Assembly (NCBI GenBank): GCA_023247835.1
Contig: JAHFFU010000026.1
Coordinates: 1-9,236 of the forward strand
Source of the DNA: Candidatus Bathyarchaeota archaeon
GTDB lineage: Archaea > Thermoproteota > Bathyarchaeia > 40CM-2-53-6 > FEN-987
Direction: 5' to 3'
Length of the DNA stretch: 9,236 nucleotides
Shown: piece after piece, positions 6,142 through 9,236 of the stretch
Numbering within the stretch: the stretch's first letter is position 1
Layout: each line of letters starts with the position of its first letter
Position numbers and translations under genes: made by a program
Notes under the pieces: generated by a model
Told to the model about the DNA's origin: nothing
What the model saw: the letters and a program-made list of their open reading frames with translations, nothing else
The model's database searches: none

Positions 6142-6882
6142 TCAAAGGCGTAAAAGTCGTTCGATGTTGCCTCTGGTAATTGATTCTAGCTCCGACTCAC
6201 TCAAGCCAGCCAGTTCGATCTTGCGCTTTTCAACTTCATGGAAATGATAGGGGATATCTGACCCCCACACTATCTTATGTTCTCCGAGCACTTCAACTAG
6301 ATTCCTAGCCACCCTGTGTAGGAAAGGGCATTGAGAAGTTTCAAGGTATACGTTCTCACATTTCTTAGCCACAAAGGCAGCATCTTGGTAGAGGTCTGTT
6401 CCCATGTGGGCGATAAGTATGGACACGTTCGGGAAGCGATCGGCAAGTTCACCGATTAGGCAAGGTTGAGTGCCATGCTGATGGCTGTGAATTATCACGG
6501 GTTTCTTTTCCTTTTCGGCAACTTCAAGGAGAGGGAAAACAATCGCGTCATTTGGATGAAACGATTCATCATTGGGATGAAGCTTTAGTCCTTTGAACCC
6601 ATCCTTGAAGGCCTCTCGAAGATACTCAGGTCCCTCACGCCAAGGATTCAGTCGTATGAAAGGAAAGAGTTTCTGTGGGTATTTCCTTGCGGAATCCAAA
6701 ATGAATTTGTTAGATTCACTATACAAGCCAGCTGTTCTCATTGCGAATACTATAGCCTTCCCGATGCCGTTCTTATTCATGCTTTCAAGGAGGTTCTCGG
6801 CCGGATACAGCTCAGGCCCCATGTGCCTGTATTCACTTCCGACTTCCCTAGGGCCGATATGAGCATGTGCATCAATGAACAA
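6142..6882 (-). CDS. Amidohydrolase family (COG2159/Amidohydro_2) metal-dependent hydrolase, copy 2
   Basis: A 246-residue paralog of the amidohydrolase at 2412-3152, identical in length. Metal and catalytic residues are preserved: His6 and His8 in DAHAHIG, His102 in LKLHPNDE, His132 in IIHSHQHG, His159 in LIAHMG and Asp208 in WGSDIPY. The two proteins share GPRE plus EY at 10-18 and a run of 17 identical residues, KCENVYLETSQCPFLHR. The clearest difference is after His132, where this copy has two further histidines (His134, His136) in place of the neutral GVTA of copy 1; this lies near the expected active-site mouth and could change substrate. TTG is the start: the ATG at 6899 is in another frame, and no other start exists in frame before a stop at 6925-6927. 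Followed by the cupin gene 25 bp downstream and preceded by the aminotransferase 65 bp upstream, all on one strand. Confidence 0.88.
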   Translation of the reverse strand: MFIDAHAHIGPREVGSEYRHMGPELYPAENLLESMNKNGIGKAIVFAMRTAGLYSESNKFILDSARKYPQKLFPFIRLNPWREGPEYLREAFKDGFKGLKLHPNDESFHPNDAIVFPLLEVAEKEKKPVIIHSHQHGTQPCLIGELADRFPNVSILIAHMGTDLYQDAAFVAKKCENVYLETSQCPFLHRVARNLVEVLGEHKIVWGSDIPYHFHEVEKRKIELAGLSESELESITRGNIERLLRL

Positions 6883-6906
6883 CGAATTGCTACCGCCATG
6901 TTGAGG

Positions 6907-6918
6907 AAAAAATATTAG
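6907..6918 (-). promoter_or_regulatory. AT-rich element between aminotransferase and amidohydrolase 2
   Basis: On the minus strand this reads CTAATATTTTTT, centred about 30 bp before the TTG of the second amidohydrolase. It may be a TATA box for a nearly leaderless amidohydrolase-cupin transcript, or its six-T run may act as a T-tract terminator for the aminotransferase mRNA; both are usual in archaea. Which, if either, applies cannot be decided here. Confidence 0.3.
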
Positions 6919-6947
6919 AGCATATTAATGGTACTCGTGGGTTGTCA

Positions 6948-8255
6948 TTACTTCAAGTCTTTGAAAGCGTCCTCTGTAATGCTAATCGCTGTGTCAATCT
7001 CCGTTTCGTTGACTGACAATGGCGGCATGAATCTGATGACATTTCGTTTTGCACCCACCTGCCCAATTATCAACCGCTTCTTCATTGCAATTTCTACAAC
7101 CCTTTCGGCAAGATCTGTGGCTGGTTTGCGATTCGCCTCGTTCTGAACAAGGTCAAATCCCGTCATAAGCCCCAATCCCCTAATCTCACCCGGTAAGTCT
7201 AAGTCCTCTTTCATGTCGAGAAGTCTCCCTGTCATGTAGTTTCCCATCTTCTCCGCCATCTCCACAAGCTTCTCCTTCCGTACGACCCTTAGAATGGAGA
7301 GGGCCATAGCACAACCAAGCAGGTGCCCGTCCTTGCTCATGCCCACATGATCTTCAGAGTGCCAATTATTAGCAATTTCGCCTTCCGCAATTAGGAGGGA
7401 CAGCGGAACGCCACCGCTCAGGGCTTTTCCTAGACATAGTACGTTTGGCCAGGTGTTCCAGTGCTCCATGGCAAACATGCGACCGGTCTTTCCGATTCCG
7501 GTCAGCACCTCATCCGCGATTAGAGGAATTTTATACCGTTGGCAAATGTCTTTCAAACCCTGAAAGTATCCGTCTGGCGGGACTATGTTTCCTCCGTAGC
7601 TAAGAATTGGTTCTGCGAGTATGCCGGCGATCAAGCTAGGTGAAATTACTGAGGATAGAAGTCTCTCAAGAAAAGCTAAACTCGCCTCTCCCGCGTCTGG
7701 CCCAGTGCCGAACCAGGGCCGATAAGAATCGGGGAAAGGCATGTGGAGAAAGCCTGGGAGCTGGAAGAAGCGTGAAATCGTTTCACTGCCCATTTCGCGC
7801 AAAGTCGGCGAAGCCGACAACGCGCCAGGACTCGCCCCGTGATGCGCTTCAAAAAAGCTAATGATCATCGGCCTATTCGTAGCAAACCGCGATATTCTGA
7901 TAGCTCTTTCAATTATGTCAGAACCACTGTGACCGAATGCTACTTTGCCGTTCGAAAGACTTGATGGTAGCCAGCTTTTCACTTCTTCGGCTAGGTCGTT
8001 TCGCAAGTCAGCCGCTGCGATCGAGATATCACCTTGCTCCAGACTAGTTTTTGCCTGGTCGATAACGGCTTCTACAACTTGCGGGTGTGAATAGCCGACG
8101 GCAGTTATGCCGCCAGCAGTAAAGTCCATGTAGCGGTTTCCTTGGATGTCTTCGAGATAAATCCCTGAAGCATGTCTTACAGCGATACCGGACCTTCGAT
8201 ACAATGCCCTAAAGACATGTTGTTCGTTTCTCGCGAACACTTTGTCCGTCAGCAA
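6948..8255 (-). CDS. Class III (fold type I) PLP-dependent aminotransferase
   Basis: A 435-residue enzyme of the acetylornithine/GABA/omega-transaminase family, normal length. It moves an amino group from a primary amine or amino acid to a 2-oxo acid (or, in some archaeal relatives, racemises amino acids) in the cytosol. Motifs in order: GNRYMDFTAGGITAVGYSHP (39-58), the PLP-phosphate loop FGHSGSD (107-113), EAHHGASPGAL (136-146), Glu215 in AEP, IADEVLTGIGKTGRMFAMEH (246-265) with the pyridine-binding Asp248, and the Schiff-base Lys277 in LGKALSGG. The usual T-x-x-G-N-P-x-x-x-A-A segment is replaced by SKDGHLLGCAMA (307-318). Substrate cannot be assigned. TTG is the only usual start near the N-terminus, six codons after an in-frame TGA; there is no well-placed Shine-Dalgarno sequence. 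First gene of a probable aminotransferase-amidohydrolase-cupin set. Confidence 0.9.
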   Translation of the reverse strand: MLTDKVFARNEQHVFRALYRRSGIAVRHASGIYLEDIQGNRYMDFTAGGITAVGYSHPQVVEAVIDQAKTSLEQGDISIAAADLRNDLAEEVKSWLPSSLSNGKVAFGHSGSDIIERAIRISRFATNRPMIISFFEAHHGASPGALSASPTLREMGSETISRFFQLPGFLHMPFPDSYRPWFGTGPDAGEASLAFLERLLSSVISPSLIAGILAEPILSYGGNIVPPDGYFQGLKDICQRYKIPLIADEVLTGIGKTGRMFAMEHWNTWPNVLCLGKALSGGVPLSLLIAEGEIANNWHSEDHVGMSKDGHLLGCAMALSILRVVRKEKLVEMAEKMGNYMTGRLLDMKEDLDLPGEIRGLGLMTGFDLVQNEANRKPATDLAERVVEIAMKKRLIIGQVGAKRNVIRFMPPLSVNETEIDTAISITEDAFKDLK

Positions 8256-8462
8256 AGTCTTAGTCAGATTTCACAGCTCCATTCAATAAGCAACTGGTCT
8301 TTCACGATTCCTTCGGCCCACTTAGCGCGTGACTAGGGCAACAACAGTGTTGGAATTCAATAAAAAGCATTCATACCTCTGTCCGACAATATCATAAACT
8401 GCCTATACCCACCGACTCATTAATAGCACTAAAGGCCTTTAACCCACTCAAGTTGTTTGCGG
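8256..8462. promoter_or_regulatory. Divergent intergenic region with candidate TATA boxes
   Basis: About 207 bp between the divergent aminotransferase and hydroxyacid dehydrogenase genes, richer in A/T than its surroundings. For the dehydrogenase, CTTTAA at 8437-8442 is centred about 23 bp before the TTG at 8463, the spacing expected of an archaeal leaderless promoter. For the aminotransferase, CTTATT on the minus strand at 8285-8290 is about 30 bp before its TTG. The 9-mer ATTCAATAA occurs twice (8281-8289 and 8355-8363) and could be an operator, though chance is possible. No gene or structured RNA is evident. Confidence 0.35.
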
Positions 8463-9236
8463 TTGAAAGTTGTGATACATTTCGGGGAAAAATCAAACTC
8501 ATACGGCATAACCGCTCAACAGGCGATAGAAATTCTTGAACAGAAAACGCGCATCGAGTGCGAGTATGTTTTTCCACAATCGGATTCTTTAAAGGAATTA
8601 GCCTTGCTGACTGAAGACGCCGACATAATTATCGGAACGAGTGCTACATTGGATGAGAAAGTCGCATTAGCACTCTTGAATGCGACCAGACTCAAACTTA
8701 TTCAATCGGTAGGAGCGGGCGTGGAGAACTTTCCTCTTCATGCTATCCGAGGGAAACCCGTGTACTTGGCGAACATCACTGGTGCAAACGCCGTGGCTGT
8801 CGCAGAGCATGCGTTCGCCTTGATGTTGGGCTTGGCCAAGCAAATTTGCAAGAAGGACAATGAGCTCAAAGACGGAAAATGGATTCGGGGTACACCACTT
8901 GTTCAGCTTGAGGGTAAGACTCTGGTAATTGTTGGATTTGGTGCGATTGGACAACACTTTGCCAAGAGAGCTGAAGCTTTCGATATGACGGTCGTCGCTG
9001 TCAGAAGACACCCTGAGAAGCGGGCGGACATTCCCGTGGAACGAGTAATTGGCCTCGACGGACTACGCGGTGCCTTAGTGGAAGCAGATTTTGTGGTGAT
9101 CGCGATGCCACTCACGAGTGAGACGAGAGATCTGATGAAAGCAGAAGAGCTCAAGTCAATGAAACCCTCTTCCTATCTGGTCAATGTTGGTCGGGGTCAC
9201 ATAGTAAACGAAGCGGCTTTGTATAGGGCGCTCAAT
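8463..9236 (+). CDS. D-2-hydroxyacid dehydrogenase (phosphoglycerate dehydrogenase-like), 3' end outside window
   Basis: The first 258 codons of an NAD(P)-dependent D-isomer-specific 2-hydroxyacid dehydrogenase, which interconverts 2-oxo and D-2-hydroxy acids; the family is usually 310-340 residues for the short form, so roughly 55-80 are missing. Seen: the catalytic-domain segment IQSVGAGVENFPL (80-92), NITGANAVAVAEHAFALML (104-122), the cofactor loop VGFGAIG (157-163) after LEGKTLVIV, and the substrate/catalytic Arg244 in LVNVGRGHIVNEAAL. The catalytic Glu and His should lie past the window edge. The second Rossmann strand ends VVAVRRHP, with arginines where an NAD-specific enzyme usually has Asp, hinting at NADP use. 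TTG at 8463 gives MKVVIHFG; a TTG at 8457 is also possible. A leaderless transcript is likely (TATA-like box about 23 bp upstream, no Shine-Dalgarno sequence). Divergent from the aminotransferase, which could supply its 2-oxo acid substrate. Confidence 0.88.
   Translation, partial: MKVVIHFGEKSNSYGITAQQAIEILEQKTRIECEYVFPQSDSLKELALLTEDADIIIGTSATLDEKVALALLNATRLKLIQSVGAGVENFPLHAIRGKPVYLANITGANAVAVAEHAFALMLGLAKQICKKDNELKDGKWIRGTPLVQLEGKTLVIVGFGAIGQHFAKRAEAFDMTVVAVRRHPEKRADIPVERVIGLDGLRGALVEADFVVIAMPLTSETRDLMKAEELKSMKPSSYLVNVGRGHIVNEAALYRALN

Noticed and set aside
6897..6899. ATG on the minus strand just upstream of the second amidohydrolase
   Set aside because: It is 17 bases from the TTG start and so in another frame; it cannot start the amidohydrolase.
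8281..8363. Repeated 9-mer ATTCAATAA as an operator pair or mobile-element trace
   Set aside because: Too short and too A/T-rich to separate from chance without comparison; only noted within the intergenic entry.
8392..8577. Open reading frame of 61 codons on the minus strand
   Set aside because: Overlaps the real N-terminus of the hydroxyacid dehydrogenase and the divergent promoter region.

Overview
The window most likely comes from an archaeon, possibly a heterotrophic member of the Thermoproteota/Nitrososphaeria/Bathyarchaeia sphere. This rests on three things. The solute-binding protein has an uncleaved-looking N-terminal membrane anchor with no lipobox. Short AT-rich boxes lie about 23-37 bases before several starts, which fits TATA-driven, short-leader or leaderless mRNAs. 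Non-ATG starts are very frequent: five of eight readable starts are TTG and one is GTG. A bacterial origin cannot be excluded from this sequence alone. I see no tRNA, rRNA, CRISPR array, insertion sequence or integrase.

Layout. 1-345 (+) is the C-terminal end of an MFS transporter. 374-1297 (-) is a dihydrodipicolinate-synthase-family aldolase/deaminase. It is divergent, across an 87-bp promoter region, from 1385-2359 (+), an ornithine-cyclodeaminase/mu-crystallin-family enzyme, followed at 2412-3152 (+) by a TIM-barrel amidohydrolase. 3386-5311 (+) is a large family-5 (peptide/oligopeptide-type) solute-binding protein with no ABC permease or ATPase in the window. On the other strand, a second set reads 8255->6948 (class III aminotransferase), 6882->6142 (a second amidohydrolase, clearly a paralog of the first) and 6116->5424 (a bicupin). 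8463-9236 (+) is a D-2-hydroxyacid dehydrogenase cut by the window end.

The genes look like an accessory amino-acid or amino-acid-derivative catabolic locus. There is import (solute-binding protein, MFS), deamination or transamination (aminotransferase, OCD-like imine reductase/amino acid dehydrogenase), C-C bond cleavage or deamination (DHDPS family), hydrolysis or decarboxylation (two amidohydrolases), an isomerase- or aminohydrolase-like cupin, and a 2-oxoacid/2-hydroxyacid dehydrogenase. The substrate cannot be read from the sequence. Pairing a DHDPS-family enzyme with an OCD-family enzyme recalls hydroxyproline/pyrroline-carboxylate catabolism, but this is only a hypothesis.

The most notable points are: the amidohydrolase paralogs lying on opposite strands either side of the solute-binding gene; active-site substitutions in both the DHDPS-like protein (Gln at the catalytic Tyr position) and the OCD-like protein (Asn at the catalytic Asp position); a strong Shine-Dalgarno sequence before the OCD gene that points to a TTG running straight into a stop; and the high share of TTG starts.
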